A stretch of 64,000 nucleotides of DNA from Ciona savignyi (GCA_000149265.1 CH003412.1:4315172-4379171); one strand, 5' to 3'. Shown: positions 27,447 through 39,434, numbered from the stretch's first letter. The notes: a model not told the origin generated them from the sequence alone. Numbers and translations: made by a program.

Positions 27447-28552
27447 TTAATCGCTGACACAAACGTCACACGCATCAACATCCCCATTACTAGCTTTGTG
27501 TATAAAAGCACGATGGAGTTCATTGGAGTGTCGGCATGCCTGGACTGCTGGATCACTTTGCATTTTATCATAGAACTCCTGCAGACGTTCAAATTGGCTT
27601 ATGACAATCGGAATAATGGCGGCAATTCTTTCCAAATGCGGATATAGAACGTAGTCGGCCAATCCAGGCTCAGACCCACAGATAAAGGGCCCTCCATTTT
27701 CTTTCAAATACTTCTCCACCTTTTCGAACCCCTCCTTGATTTGCATTGAGCCCTGTATCTTATCGTTTTCATCGTTCCCGAACGCATATTTGTAATATCC
27801 AGATGTCGACTGAAAGAATATTAATTGTTTATTAAATCAGTTTAAAACATAATTCACTTTGTGTATTTCACACAAAATCCATAGTCCTATAAGTTCTCGC
27901 TGAAGGTATGGCCGTGTGTATAATTATTAATTAATAATACAGATCAACATTGTTAGGTTAAACCATAGAGCGGTTAATACATTGTAATGCGTTACGTCAG
28001 TTCATATTTACCTTTCCCCACTGGACCAACAACATTTTCTCTTGGGCACGTTTCAAGGGGTCAGTTGTGGTCAGTGTTTTCCCCTTGTAAGCCGCATCTA
28101 CGTATTCTGATGTGACGTCGGACTCGGTAATCAGAATTCCATTGACTTCGAGCGTCGGAATTTTCCCGTCGCAATTTTTTGACGAATACCACTTTGGCTT
28201 GCTTTTCAAGTTAATGTTGACCATTTCATAACTAAAAAAGGAAATCAGAGTAATGGTATGAATTCAGAGTACAAAACAGTAAACTTGCTTACTCGACGCC
28301 CTTGGCCGCTAGTACCAGTTTTAATCGATGTGTGAAGGGGCAGAATTTCATTCCATAAACTCTCAAAACATCCTTCCCGGGCGAAGAAGGCTCATCAGAG
28401 TCTGTAGTCAAATTTAAGTATGTAAAATTCAGGATAGTATTAAAACGTTACTCTTATCGAAACTGATATCACAAAAACGATATACAAATACAAATCATAG
28501 CTTATATACCGTTTCTTAAATGCACAGAATTTGCTTCTTGGTGCGATTTCAT
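27447..28552 (-). CDS. Glutathione S-transferase omega, copy 1
   Basis: Four exons with consistent phases: 28510-28552, 28293-28401, 28012-28231 and 27447-27809, giving 244 residues (human GSTO1 is 241). Omega-class GSTs catalyse glutathione-dependent thiol transfer and dehydroascorbate or arsenical reduction through an active-site cysteine in a thioredoxin fold. That cysteine is Cys35 in the motif CPFTHR, after the strand VLRVYGMKF. Exon 3 has the omega signature NINLKSKPKWY and the cis-Pro region KIPTLEVNG, then ESDVTSEYVD of the glutathione site. Exon 4 is the all-helical C-terminal domain (YPHLERIAAIIP). The start is the ATG at 28550-28552, whose short exon (NSVHLRN) parallels the first exon of the neighbouring copy. 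It is the downstream partner of a tandem pair. Confidence 0.92.
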
Positions 28553-29500
28553 ATTTTTGAGTTCCTTTTTAAATACCCAAAAGTACTGTTTAGTGATCAA
28601 TATAACAAAGTTCGTACAGCTCTATATTTCTGGTTGAACAAAAGAGTTTTATTAATATCATACAGGGTAAAAATAAATTCATCATTATCGTTGTACTCTT
28701 TGTAACTGTTTCCCTGGGCCACAGCCAACATTTTTTCGGATCATGTAGAATGGTGAATGTTTTACGTTGCTGTCTGTTAGTATATGCCTGGCAGTAATGG
28801 ATAGATGGATCAAAATACAAATATTGCGATAAAAGGCAACAGACGATGATTTAATCGAAACCTTTCTAGTGTTAAAATTTTAGTTTTATTTAGTTTTACA
28901 AATCGGGTTAACAACGGCTATTTTGGGGAACGTTACCATATCTTGTTGTAGCCAGCTAACCTTTTTAAAGCTACAACTTACCGGAAATAAAATTGTACTT
29001 AATAGTCGCCGCCGGGCTATACTAACAAGCCATCTGTATTTACACATTTACACGCGTATAATAAATTTTTCTTAGGTCAGAATGATCGTTTATTGACGGG
29101 ACCTAAATAATTATAGTAGCGCACAGTTTTGTACTCATTGGACACTATTTTTCATTCGACAATGCGCGCCTTTTAAAGGTAATATCAAAATTCGGTTTAT
29201 TTTCACTGCATATGGTCCGGATAGGAGGTAGTTAATCCATGCGTGACGTGCGTCGAAACTGGGAATAGACACCATAGCGAAAGCGATGCTTTAAAACCGT
29301 GTAACTGACTGTTCAATTACTAGCCTGGGCGCTTAGCCTAAAGGCATTTCGTATCTTCATAAATAAAAGATAATCCTTTTCTTTACTTCGCAGTACGGAA
29401 CGCGTTGGTAGGCTAGAAACTAGAAATAAGTCGTGATAGGTCAGTCCTACAATTCGTTAACAACAGTTCGAGCGCCCATACTACTATATATAGTTTTAAA
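28553..29500. other. Upstream region of GSTO copy 1
   Basis: No exon or repeat copy recognised. Presumably holds the promoter. Confidence 0.35.
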
Positions 29501-30107
29501 ACCAAACCATATATGGTAACCTATTCTGCAGTCTTTACCTAGCCTGTCACGTTTTAACAAAGAAGACCAAACAAAGGGCAAATTTACTTCTGTTTACGTT
29601 TACACATTAACTATACATATTACATCAACTATTTACGCAAATTATGCAATGTTTTAAGACTGGTTCTTAGTTGACCAAACCTTATATGGTAGTCTATTCT
29701 ACAGTCTTTACTTAGCCTATCACGTTTTAACAAAGAAGACAAAATAAAAGGCAGGTTTACTCTGTTTACTTTTACATACAACTATACATCTTACATCAAA
29801 TATTTACGCATATTACGTAATGTTTTTGCGACTGGTTCTAAGTTGACCAAACTATATATGGTAGCCTGCTCTGCAGTCTTTACTTTGTGAAGAATCAGGT
29901 CCTTTTATGGTTTGCGGGCGTGCCTATATCGTGCACTGGATCTGACCCGAGTTCTCCAGCTATTTAGACTTCGAATTGACTCCGTCTCGGAAGGTTTCTT
30001 TATTGTATTTTATGTGGAACACACAGTTTAACTGAAATATACATCTTACATCAAATATTTACGCATATTATGCACTGTTTTATGACTGGTTCTAAGTTGC
30101 TCAACAG
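29501..30107 (+). repeat. Tandem repeat, about 173-bp unit
   Basis: Units begin at 29501, 29674 and 29846 with ACCAAAC, TATATGGTA and TCTGCAGTCTTTAC. The end of a further unit (ACATCAAATATTTACGCATA to GACTGGTTCTAAGTTG) is at 30038-30107, after about 150 unrelated bases from 29887. Confidence 0.85.
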
Positions 30108-30260
30108 CCTTTGTTATTCCATCCGGTATTTTCGGGACGTTATCGACGTTGCCAGGATTGTGCAGTTTACTAGTATAGCCGTGCAGTGGTCCGTGACGGT
30201 CGTCATTTGTCTTCAGACACAGATGGTGTATTATTATTAAATTTCCGTGGGAGCGAAATG
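30056..30260 (-). pseudogene. Possible relic of a BTBD17-like terminal exon
   Basis: Minus-strand frame with DRHGPLHGYTSKLHNP near 30160-30210, aligned in codon phase with HRPPHGPASKLHGP in the last exon of the BTBD17-like gene. About 29 of 43 bases match without gaps. No acceptor or upstream exons found. Confidence 0.35.
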
Positions 30261-30615
30261 TGGAAGTTGACGATTAGAAGAATCTTACTTTTTTATTTAG
30301 ATAAAGAAATTTGCGCTGATTTATGATCGTCGATGGCACACTTTGCAAACTAAAACTAATTCTTCTCTTCCTAGAATCCAGTAGCTACCATAAAATGGTG
30401 ATAGCTTTGGTTTAATTCATATAGAGTTCAGGTAAACTTTTTTTTACTTTATTTGAGGTGAAATTTGTTTAACTACTTGACCCGACGAAATATTAAAAAC
30501 AACATATACATATATCATAACATTTCTATACTAGTTTATACATTAATAATTTTATAATTTCTACAAATAATCATTACTGGGTGCGTTTAAATTGGTTTAG
30601 AATATTCAAAGAGAA

Positions 30616-32327
30616 CTATTTTTCCACTGGACCAATGTCGTAGGCTTCTTTACTTCCAGCTAAAGCTTTGTTTACGAATTCACAGTGAAGTTCATCCGAG
30701 AACCTGCAAGCCTGCACGGCTGGGTCTCCTTGCATTTTATCGAAATAAGCTTTCAGTGGTGGGTATTGGCTGAGTTTGACCGGCAATATGGCGTTCATCC
30801 TTTCCAGGTGTGGATATAACATATAGTCAGTAAGACCCGGTTGAGAACCACAGATAAATGTCGATCCGTTACTTTCCAGATAGGCGGCTAGCTTAACGAA
30901 ACCTGTCTTTGCAACCTCGACTGCCGTGGCTTTGACTTCATCGTCCTTGGAATATCCATATCTGTAGAATCCATTGCTCACAGTCTGAAAGTAAATTTTT
31001 AAAGTTAGGCAGGACGACGTTGAAATTCCAAATGATACTGTGCCAGACACAGAATATTGTTTCATACTCTAATGCACACAGTCACATACAGACATTTCTA
31101 TAAGGACTATTTATTTACCAAAAAAACTGTTAACAAACCAAAAAGTACGCGGTTTGGCAAGTAGGCCCCTATACGTGTGAATTAGCTTAAACGATTACGG
31201 AGTTGGTGTGTGTTGGTTTCAGGGGTAATTAGTTCCAATACTGACGGGTTTAAGGTTTAATTGTACTCTACCTGTCCCTGTATAGACGTTAGTGTATTTC
31301 TTTTGCGAATTACGCACGTGCCAAGTATTAGTTTTGGGGAATTCTTATTGTAAAATAGTCAAGAGTGATGTGAGCGGCTATAAGGCTTGATGAATTAAGA
31401 ATTTTAAAAAATTAGGTTATAATAATAAAAAGGGATTGGAAGCATTCAATTATATATATATATATATATATATAGTACTATGTATGAAACAATTCCAACA
31501 TCATCATATTAGTATTTCAACCTGCGCCCAGTGTGAAAGCAGCATTTTCTCCTTGGCGAGTTTAAGGGGTTCAGTTGTAGCCAGTTTCCGGCCAGGATAA
31601 ACTGCATCTGCATATTCAGAGGTAATATCCGACTCGTAGATAACAATGCCATCACATTCAATTGTCGGGACTTTTCCTGCCGGATTCTTCGCGAAGTACC
31701 ACTTTGGTTTACTCTTCAAGTTGATATTTACAGTTTCGTGTCTAGAAATTTAAAATAATACGTAAGTATTCACCGATTACGGTCGGCAAGTATGCCAGAA
31801 CTCTTACTTTACTCCTTTGGCTGCGAGGACAAGTTTAAGGCGATGTACATACGGACAGAATTTCATGCCATAAACTCTGAGGACACCTTTTGCTGGTGGC
31901 GAAGGTTCTACCGAATCTGGGTTGGTAATAGGAAATAAGATAGGATAGGATATTCATCTTTATCCCCGTGAATGGGAAAACCAGGGGGGTTAACACACGG
32001 GCAATCGTCAGATCACCTCGCGCCCATCGTCGGGTTACCGGAGCTTTTGCAGTGTGTTGTATATGATAGACACGTTCCTTCAATTTGGTAGAACCCAATA
32101 ATTCGCTGGGTTCAGGCAATGTCCGTAAAGTGCCTTGCCCAAGAACACAACCGACTAGCTAGCGTCCAGTTTCGCACCTTTAACCTTTCGATTGAAAGGC
32201 GACGCACTTAACCGTTAGACCAACCGGCCGGACAAATATAAAAGGTTATCTGATGAGAATATAAAACAAAGACGATCCTACCTTCCCTGAGGTGAACTGA
32301 ATTTCCCATTCCATGTCCAACAACCAT
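30616..32327 (-). CDS. Glutathione S-transferase omega, copy 2
   Basis: Four exons, 32282-32327, 31808-31916, 31522-31741 and 30616-30984, encode 247 residues. Intron positions and phases match copy 1 exactly, and the middle exons have identical lengths (109 and 220 bases), so the pair arose by tandem duplication. The active-site cysteine is Cys36 in CPYVHR. NINLKSKPKWY is shared with copy 1, and the end (EAYDIG) resembles the EACDYG end of vertebrate GSTO. The first exon encodes MVVGHGMGNSVHLRE. A full-length SINE (31936-32233) sits in intron 1, with its pyrimidine-rich tail about 20 bases before the exon 2 acceptor. The two proteins differ throughout, so the duplication is not recent. Confidence 0.93.
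31451..31474. repeat. (TA)n microsatellite in GSTO copy 2 intron 3
   Basis: About 12 TA units between exons 3 and 4. Confidence 0.9.
31936..32233 (-). mobile_element. Full-length SINE in GSTO copy 2 intron 1
   Basis: Same strand as the gene. Its (ATCCT)n tail ends about 20 bases before the exon 2 acceptor (exon begins 31916), so it forms the upstream part of the pyrimidine tract. Confidence 0.92.
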
Positions 32328-33933
32328 ATTGATTAATAGCGTTTAAATAACTAAAGAATATTAAGTAATTGGAGGGCTGTAAGAAAAGAAAATGTTTGTA
32401 TAATTATGAGAAATGTGAACTAAAATCCAACCCTTCTTTTTTCGACAAGTAATCCGGAACACTTCCATACACCTTTCTTACCTGTGTAATTAATTTCGGA
32501 CACTTTAAAAATCTAATATAACTCAGAATAGTACGTACGATCTACTTTATATCACACACACGGCTGGGTCCACATACAAGCACGTGGGTTCGCGAGCTAG
32601 CGCGCAATTGTTTTTTTATATATGCTAGCTTGGAAGCGTAAGTACAAAGAAACAAAAATACCGTTCCGCCGACTCGCGATTGTGTTGTCTAAGCACTAGA
32701 ACTGTTGAACTGGTAACATAGTATCTTAACGTTAGTTAAAAATGGTTTACAATTATGGGGATAAACGGTGTGGTCTTTAAATATTGGCCCAGCACTGGAC
32801 GCACTTTCAGTGTTTTCTCAAAAGCGCTGAACTTGCAGATATGGCGAAGTTTACCAGAGGTAAGTTCCGCTAAGTTTAAATTTCAAAAAAGTCTTCGCTC
32901 AGGTTAACCCAGTACCACAATTTTTATAGCTAACGCAAATCATTTTGGTTATCGATATGACAGTTTTTAAGATGAATTTGTGAAGAATAGTCGCGAGTTA
33001 TTTTTTGGAACATGCTGTATCAATCGCGTAAGCCATTTGGTCACACTACTACCGCTCAGATTATAGCCCTGCTAATTATTAACTACTATAAAGTAAAATC
33101 CATATAACCTAGTGTAAATACTGAACACTGCTGATATATGCTAAAATCCCAGTTCTAAGATTCCCACATGTTGCTTTAACTATTAATTTATAGTCAAATG
33201 AACGTTTTTTTTTGTCAAAAATTCTGTCTATAATACTAATCGCACGGTTGCTCACACATCAAGTTTAACCCGTTTGGTATAGCAGAATGGTATGACAAAT
33301 CGGCGATTGAGAGCGAGTAATCATTAACTTTAACCTTTCTAAACCAGAATAAAATCGTCTTTCATTATATACTGTTCCAAACAAACATTACTTTGCAAAA
33401 AAATGATTGATAGTCATTGTGACTCAGCGTATTTCCATCTTTCTCTCTTCCCCTGTTTCTCTTTGTTGTTTCAGGAATAGTGGTTCCCGTTCAAGAACAG
33501 CTACACTCTGCGTGCTATTTGCATTACTGAGGGTGCCAACAAATGTTTTAACACTTCAGCCAGTACTACCTGTGGAGTAAAATATAAAAGAATGGGAACC
33601 ACTGTCGCCCGTATGTTCGAAGTGTTTAAATAGTGCTCCGTCTAATTGTTCTTTTTACAATAGGCTTGTCCGTCATTGTTTCTTTTGTCTGGGAACTCTG
33701 GGTTAGGAGTATGCTTGATTGGGAATGGAAAATTTCGCAATGCTAAATGCATCGCTGGAATGGTTGGTGAAAATTACAATAAGTTTACTTCACAAATTGT
33801 GAAAATATAAGACCAATTTATAAAACGAAAATGCACATGAATACAAACTAAACCATTAAACTAAATAAACTAGACAGTATTAACCACGTGTTACCCACCA
33901 ACATTTGTAAATTGCCAGATTATTGGCCGCTAT
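32328..33933. other. Intergenic region upstream of GSTO copy 2
   Basis: No gene established. A short ATG-led frame at 32841 with a GTAAGT could splice to 33475 but ends after 24 codons. The acceptor sits at the edge of the inverted repeat 33478-33604. Confidence 0.4.
33478..33604. repeat. Short element with 14-base terminal inverted repeats
   Basis: AGTGGTTCCCGTTC at the left and GAATGGGAACCACT at the right pair 13 of 14, enclosing about 100 bases. The ends resemble hAT MITE termini, but the flanks are not duplicated. It may be an old MITE or a hairpin RNA. Confidence 0.55.
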
Positions 33934-34222
33934 ATAGGATAGATATTCATATTTGTCACCGTGAGTGGAAAACCCAAGCGGGTTAACACACGGGCAATCG
34001 TCAGATCACCTCACGCCCACCGTCGGGTCACTGGAGCTATTGCAATTTGTTGTGTATAATTCACACGTTCCGTTAATTTGGTAGAACCCATTATTCCGCT
34101 GGGTTCAGGCAATGTTCGTTAAATGGCTTATTGCCCAAGGACACAACCGACTAACTAGCGACCAGTTTTCAGGCCTGCAACTTCTGCTGAAAGGCTTCTC
34201 ACTAAACTAGACTAATCTGTAG
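33934..34222 (-). mobile_element. Full-length SINE
   Basis: Tail ATATCTATCC at 33934, head eroded near 34222. Downstream of the BTBD17-like gene. Confidence 0.85.
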
Positions 34223-34667
34223 GACTCTGCATGCAGAAACAATCGAGTTTTACACACTTAGTATATCTTATACAAAGTGTATGTCGTTTGTTTCTACAAG
34301 CAGGTTCTCGAGATACTAATTTAACCAATTAGGTATTTGATATAGATTTGGAAAATTATGATTTATTGGAATGCGACTAAATATAGAGTGACTCACAGCT
34401 TCATACACGTAATACTATTCTATATAATTAAATGTTTTTTTTAATTACGTTTGGTTTATCACGGTAAACTAGAAATTTTTATTTTAATATTTATTGTTTA
34501 GTTTCATTTTACATTTTTCACTTTCTTTACAATTTTAACTGAATTTTAAGTCAATTTGCGGTACCGCCTCGAATAAATCTCCGTAAAACGCGACATATCA
34601 TTATGATTTTAATTGCATAACATATTTGTTTTGTTGTTTGTTTGTTTAGTTCAAATTTTGTTAACCG

Positions 34668-34765
34668 GAAAAGCGGGTAACGCGACCGATACATATACAG
34701 ACTTACATACAAAATTGCTTTTACCAACGAGCCCATCACCGGTTCGAAAATAAAGCCGGTAAAAT
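34668..34765 (+). mobile_element. Second tRNA-like SINE family, copy B
   Basis: GCGGGTAACGCGACCGATAC and a good B-box-like CCGGTTCGAAAA. It ends against the stop codon of the BTBD17-like gene, so it forms antisense 3'-UTR sequence. Confidence 0.55.
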
Positions 34766-34770
34766 ATACA

Positions 34771-37700
34771 TTATGTAAGATTGATACCCCAAGTTCTAAT
34801 AATCACGCCGAGTTTTATACCAGCAGGCCCGGATTGACTCATTGCCATTTGGAAGTCAGTGTCACTAATTATATTGTCAATGGCGTAATATTCTTGACCG
34901 TTGTGGGGACCGTGTAGTTTGCTAGCCGGGCCGTGAGGTGGTCTATGAGGGTGATTGACAGCGTAAGCTGCATGGGTGTTGTCTTTTCCAGCGCACACAT
35001 TTCCCGTTGATGAAGTGGTAGAATTTGATCTAAATAAATGTCAATATCAATATGTTTTTTAATTACAAAACTGTGAAAATTTGTAATGAAATGAAGCACG
35101 TCTCTTTGCACGTTGCTTCCAAACCGATAGGATAATAGATTCATGTTTATCCCCGTGAATGGGAAAACCAAGGGGGTTAACACACGGTCAATCATCAGCT
35201 CACCTCGCGCCCACCATCAGGTTATACCAGAGCTATTGCAGTGTGTTGTGTATGATATATACGTTTCTTTAATTTGGTAGAACCCATTAATCCGCTGGGT
35301 TCAGGCAATGTCCGTTAAGTGCCTTGCCCAAGGACACAACCGATTAGCTAGTGACCAGTTTCAAACCTGAAACCTTTCGGTTGAAAGGCGTCGCACTATA
35401 CCGCCAGACTATAACCAGTCGTTTTTTTAATACAAAACTGTGAGAGATTATAAAGAAATCAAGCACTACTCTTGTACGTCGCTTCCGAACCGATTGTTAC
35501 GCGCTTATACATAATTAATAAAAATTTAAGGTCTGCTGGAAGTACCTTGGCGTGTTAGTTGGCGTACTAGTTTGAGTCGTTATTCCTCCAACTAACGCAT
35601 TTGTTCGAGGCGCATTGTCGAGAGCACGAAGAACGCAAGCCTTTCTTCGCAACCTCATTTGAATGCTCCCACTTCGTTTATAGATCAGTATGGAGATGTA
35701 GACTTTTACGTCCATTTCAAGCGGTTTCTGTGAAGTGAAGATTACATGCATTTACCAATAAAAATGAGAATTGTGGCCAAATTGGGATATATAATTTTTA
35801 TTCTTGTAACGGCTGACATAACCTTTAATATAATAACAACGTTCAGCGTATCGTAGTATCTTCTGGGTTGTATTTCCCATCGACCATTTCCATAGAAAGC
35901 AGAAGGGGCTGTTCGTTTGTTGCGGTTTGGGTGATAGAACATCTGAACACAGCACTGTTTATCAGTGTAGTCACGTGGTAAGTATTGTGGTTCTTGGAAC
36001 TCTGGACTCTCCTTGGCCAGTATTTGATACCTGTAAACAAGTTCGTGTGGGTGGACGCATGTATGTAGCCTGGAAAGCATCAAAAAAAAGTCTTGTATCA
36101 GGGTATTTCAAATGATACATTAGGGGAAAAACATAAACCCTACATGGTATTTCCGCATAATTCGTACCAACACAGTGTGGTACTTACGATACAGAGATTA
36201 CCTTAATGTTGTGCATACCATTGGAATGTTTTAGGTCTAATTAAGTAATATTTCATACTTTTATACCTTTAATTCCAAGTAAAGGGGGATTTTTTAGCAT
36301 CTTAATGCGACTGGGTTTATAATTATTTAAGGAAAGACGAACCTGTATGCATCCCCAAGATAAGTTCTTAAAATTGATCTAAAGTTCAACCCAATGGGAG
36401 ATTCCTCTACTGCCAGCAGTTGAGTTCCATGCATTTGAGAAAATCGGATGTATTGCAATGTCTAAAGAAATTTAGAAGGTGGATAGGATAGGATATTCAG
36501 GTTTATCTCCGTGAATGGGAAAACGCAAGGGCTGTTAATACACTGCTATCGCCAAATTGCATTTCATTAGGTGCTTAATTAATGTGCGATTTCACATAAC
36601 AAACCTTTCTCAGATCATCTTCCTGGGGACAGTCTTGGGGCGATTTCTTTTGAGACATAAACCAGCGCTGTAGAGATTCAAAAAGAAAGAACTCATCAGG
36701 CACCAACAGGCTTGAACTTCCTAATATGGCTTCCACGCAATCGACTGACAAGTTCAACCATTCGGAGCTATCAACTAACTCTTCAATATTGTCCGATATC
36801 GCCCCATCAACACACTTTGCAGTTAGATCCTGCGAAACATTATATTTCTTTATCTCTTACACACTTCCATCAATGGGACAATCTATATACTTACATGGAG
36901 TTGATACCGTGCTGCGTATCTGAGCCACTTCACGGCGCTTTTTAAGTCACCGTCTTCAATCATGCCGGTAATAAAAGCGTCACATGCTACTCGCAGTGCT
37001 TCGACTCGGTACTTGGCAGCTAAAACCAATAACGGGAGGGCACTTTCGGATGAAAATGTGATCTTTCCGCAATAAAAGAATCGTAGAAAAGATGGAAATA
37101 CTTGCTGACACTCTTTCGATTCTTCCAACTTAAGTTCCTAGAGAAATAGTATAAAAATGAAGGGAAAATGATTACAATTCCATCTAAATTTATACAGCAT
37201 TTTATCAGCTTTACAATAAAACAACGTATGCGTGTAAAGTAGGCAGATGGATAAACTGCTAAAATAAGCCTATTGTAAGGATTTTTTAAACCTTTTCAAA
37301 ATCTGGACAGCCTGTACATCTGTCACTGACGATGAACATATCTCGAAAAACTTCACTTTGTGCAGCGAGAGGAAATTTGTGGGCATAAAATCGGTGCTCT
37401 CCCACCACCAATATCGCATCGCTGAGATCAGGGTTGTCGAAATACCTAGTAATTCAAGTTAGTAATATGAATGTACTCAATGGAAATATGTTTATAGTTT
37501 TGAGCAATTAAGCTATACACATAGATTTATTTAATGAAAGTTTAAAATTATTAAAGCTTATCGTCTGTTATACTCACTGGAAAATACGATTTTAACTCGT
37601 TTTTTAGTTAAATATGTTTATAGTTACTTAGCAATTAAGCTACACATAGATTTATTGATTATATTATTTCCCATAATGAAAGTGATGCCTTTTTGGGTTA

Positions 37701-38784
37701 TTTGCTAAGGAAAGGATTTTTAGTAATCGAATGCATTTAAGGACACCGTCTAAAACCAATAAATGAATGGGTTGAACTAAAACAAGAAACATCATCCATA
37801 TAGCCTACAATACACTACAATAGCTTTATAAAGTCGACAGTGCACACCAAGTATAATCGGACGAATAGGCGTTTAGTAACGCACCATTTTCCATTCATAG
37901 TCATTACACATGAATAACATGGCATAATCTATATACGACACTCAAAATGTTTGGAACAAAACTGTTGATAGGCAAACTTACGTAGCAGTGTTTGAGACAA
38001 AGGATATCAAATCGCCAACCACGTGACCATCAAGTTCTAGCTTCTCCTCTGGACTTCCGCTGCCAAGAGTAGTGCTGTGGAGGGAAAAGCATGGTGAAGG
38101 GTGCCTAAAGTATTCTCGGCCGTGTAGTCTGTCTTTGGATGCTGCTTTCTGGAGGTAAGAGTCGTATTGGCCCGGATTCAGTAGATTGGTTCTATGCCTG
38201 CTGCGACATTGCCTTGCAAAGTCTTTCGCGATTTCAAGAAAATCTGAGTCGTCTGTATTTCGTCTAGAAGGGGAATTTATTAACGGAGCCGAAGTCGCAT
38301 CATCAGCTGCACGATCGTCAATGGGACTCTTATCGTCGATGTATATAAATTTTTTAGGTGTAATGACTGACATGTCGATGTGATTTGAGTCTATGTTGCC
38401 ATCAGGGCTTTCTTTTGGTGGTTTTAAACTTGGGGGAGTAGGACTTTTGGTATGCCGAGAATTTTCTGCAGAACTAACACTGTCTGGTGAAGCTTCATGG
38501 GGTGATGAAATGTTTGCTCTTGATTTCAAGTGTCTTCGGCTAGGAGGTGATCTTTTAATTATCGATGTTGGACTGCTTACAAATCTTGGAATACTTTTTA
38601 AAGATTCCGAACGACTGCTATTTTTATCGGATTCTGGTGGTAGGTTAAAACGAGTTTTCTGTTGCTTGTTACCGACCTCGGCCGCTTTTGGTGAATTTTT
38701 TTCATTCACAAAAACTTCTGTCATATCGCTACATTCGGTATAGATAAACGTGGGCTGCTGCAGCAATCCTTTATACATATTCAT
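34771..38784 (-). CDS. BTB-BACK domain protein, BTBD17-like, with long Ser/Pro-rich N-terminus
   Basis: Eight coding exons with matching phases: 37982-38784, 37292-37445, 36895-37137, 36605-36829, 36343-36461, 35823-36069, 35546-35727 and 34771-35029; about 743 residues. Residues 1-267 are low-complexity, rich in Ser, Pro and Lys, with no signal peptide. A BTB domain follows (DLSDAILVVGEHRFYAHKFPLAAQSEVF ends at residue-scale 300; FFYCGKITF; LAAKYRVEALR), then a BACK domain, then a beta-rich C-terminal region with FQEPQYLPRDY that resembles the BTBD17 C-terminal half as I remember it. BTB-BACK proteins are often CUL3 adaptors, but BTBD17 function is unclear. The start at 38784 is the first in-frame ATG after a likely acceptor. 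A possible 5' exon near 39000-39073 does not join in frame. Confidence 0.75.
35126..35420 (-). mobile_element. Full-length SINE in BTBD17-like last intron
   Basis: Complete tail to head, between exons 35029 and 35546. B-box reads AGGTTTGAAAC. Confidence 0.9.
36482..36545 (-). mobile_element. SINE 3'-end fragment in BTBD17-like intron
   Basis: (ATCCT)n tail and CACGGAGATAAACCTGAATA only. It lies 21 bases upstream of an exon in gene orientation. Confidence 0.75.
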
Positions 38785-39434
38785 GATCACTGTATCAAGA
38801 CGAAGGTAGGCTACCTCTCAGTAACAATAATTTGCCATAGAAAGTGCGTTTGCTTTCTTTCTGCGTGTTCCAGGCCAGATTAAAGTAAGTAAATGGTACT
38901 TCAAGTGAATAGTTTTAATCTTGAGGTGTTCAAGCGAGACTTAAGCGCCATTGTACCAAATTACAACCAGTTTTAAGATGTAGTTAAAAGCAATTAAACA
39001 AGTAGACTTACCGCTCTCTGCACGGGTTGCTGTTCACTGTTGAGAGGCTGCTAAGTTTAGAATCAAAGGACGACATTTTTGCAGCCATTAAAATGTTAGC
39101 AATCCACACATATAGCACCAAATAATGATCTAAACTCTTTTAAGGCACTGCCAACTTGTTTGCACTCACATTTTTATCGATATATTTAACATATACCAGT
39201 ATATCGCTCATCAATCGATACGCGAAATTTTCAAGTGCCACTTACAAAGCTAGTGTGATACGCAAAAGCACATGCGCAAATACAATTGCGGGCAACGCCA
39301 CGCGTAACATAACCAACAAAAAGCGATGTGATATTACTTTTCCTCTTTAATTTCTATGTTGCCTTGCAATAAACACCATGCAACACATAGTCAGTAATTG
39401 TGGCGTTTGGTTCCAGAGATAAACATAAACGGCT
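38785..39434. other. Region between BTBD17-like start and HAUS2 end
   Basis: Holds the possible leader exon at 39000-39076. No other feature seen. Confidence 0.4.
39000..39076 (-). other. Possible 5' exon of the BTBD17-like gene
   Basis: An ATG followed by 21 open codons (MSSFDSKLSSLSTV) ends at a good GTAAGT donor. Spliced to the plausible acceptors ahead of 38784 it leaves phase 2 and hits a stop, so it is either untranslated leader or belongs to an alternative start. Confidence 0.3.

Noticed and set aside
32841..33535. Mini-gene MAKFTRG spliced to 33475
   Set aside because: Only 24 codons, unrelated to anything I recognise, and the second exon coincides with the inverted-repeat element.
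35843..36040. Alternative frame in exon 7 of the BTBD17-like gene (INSAVFRCSITQT)
   Set aside because: Looks protein-like, but the splice phase from exon 6 and into exon 8 requires the frame with FQEPQYLPRDY.
38186..38743. Open frames antisense to the BTBD17-like first coding exon
   Set aside because: Shadows of a Ser-rich exon; the spliced minus-strand frame with BTB and BACK domains explains the region.
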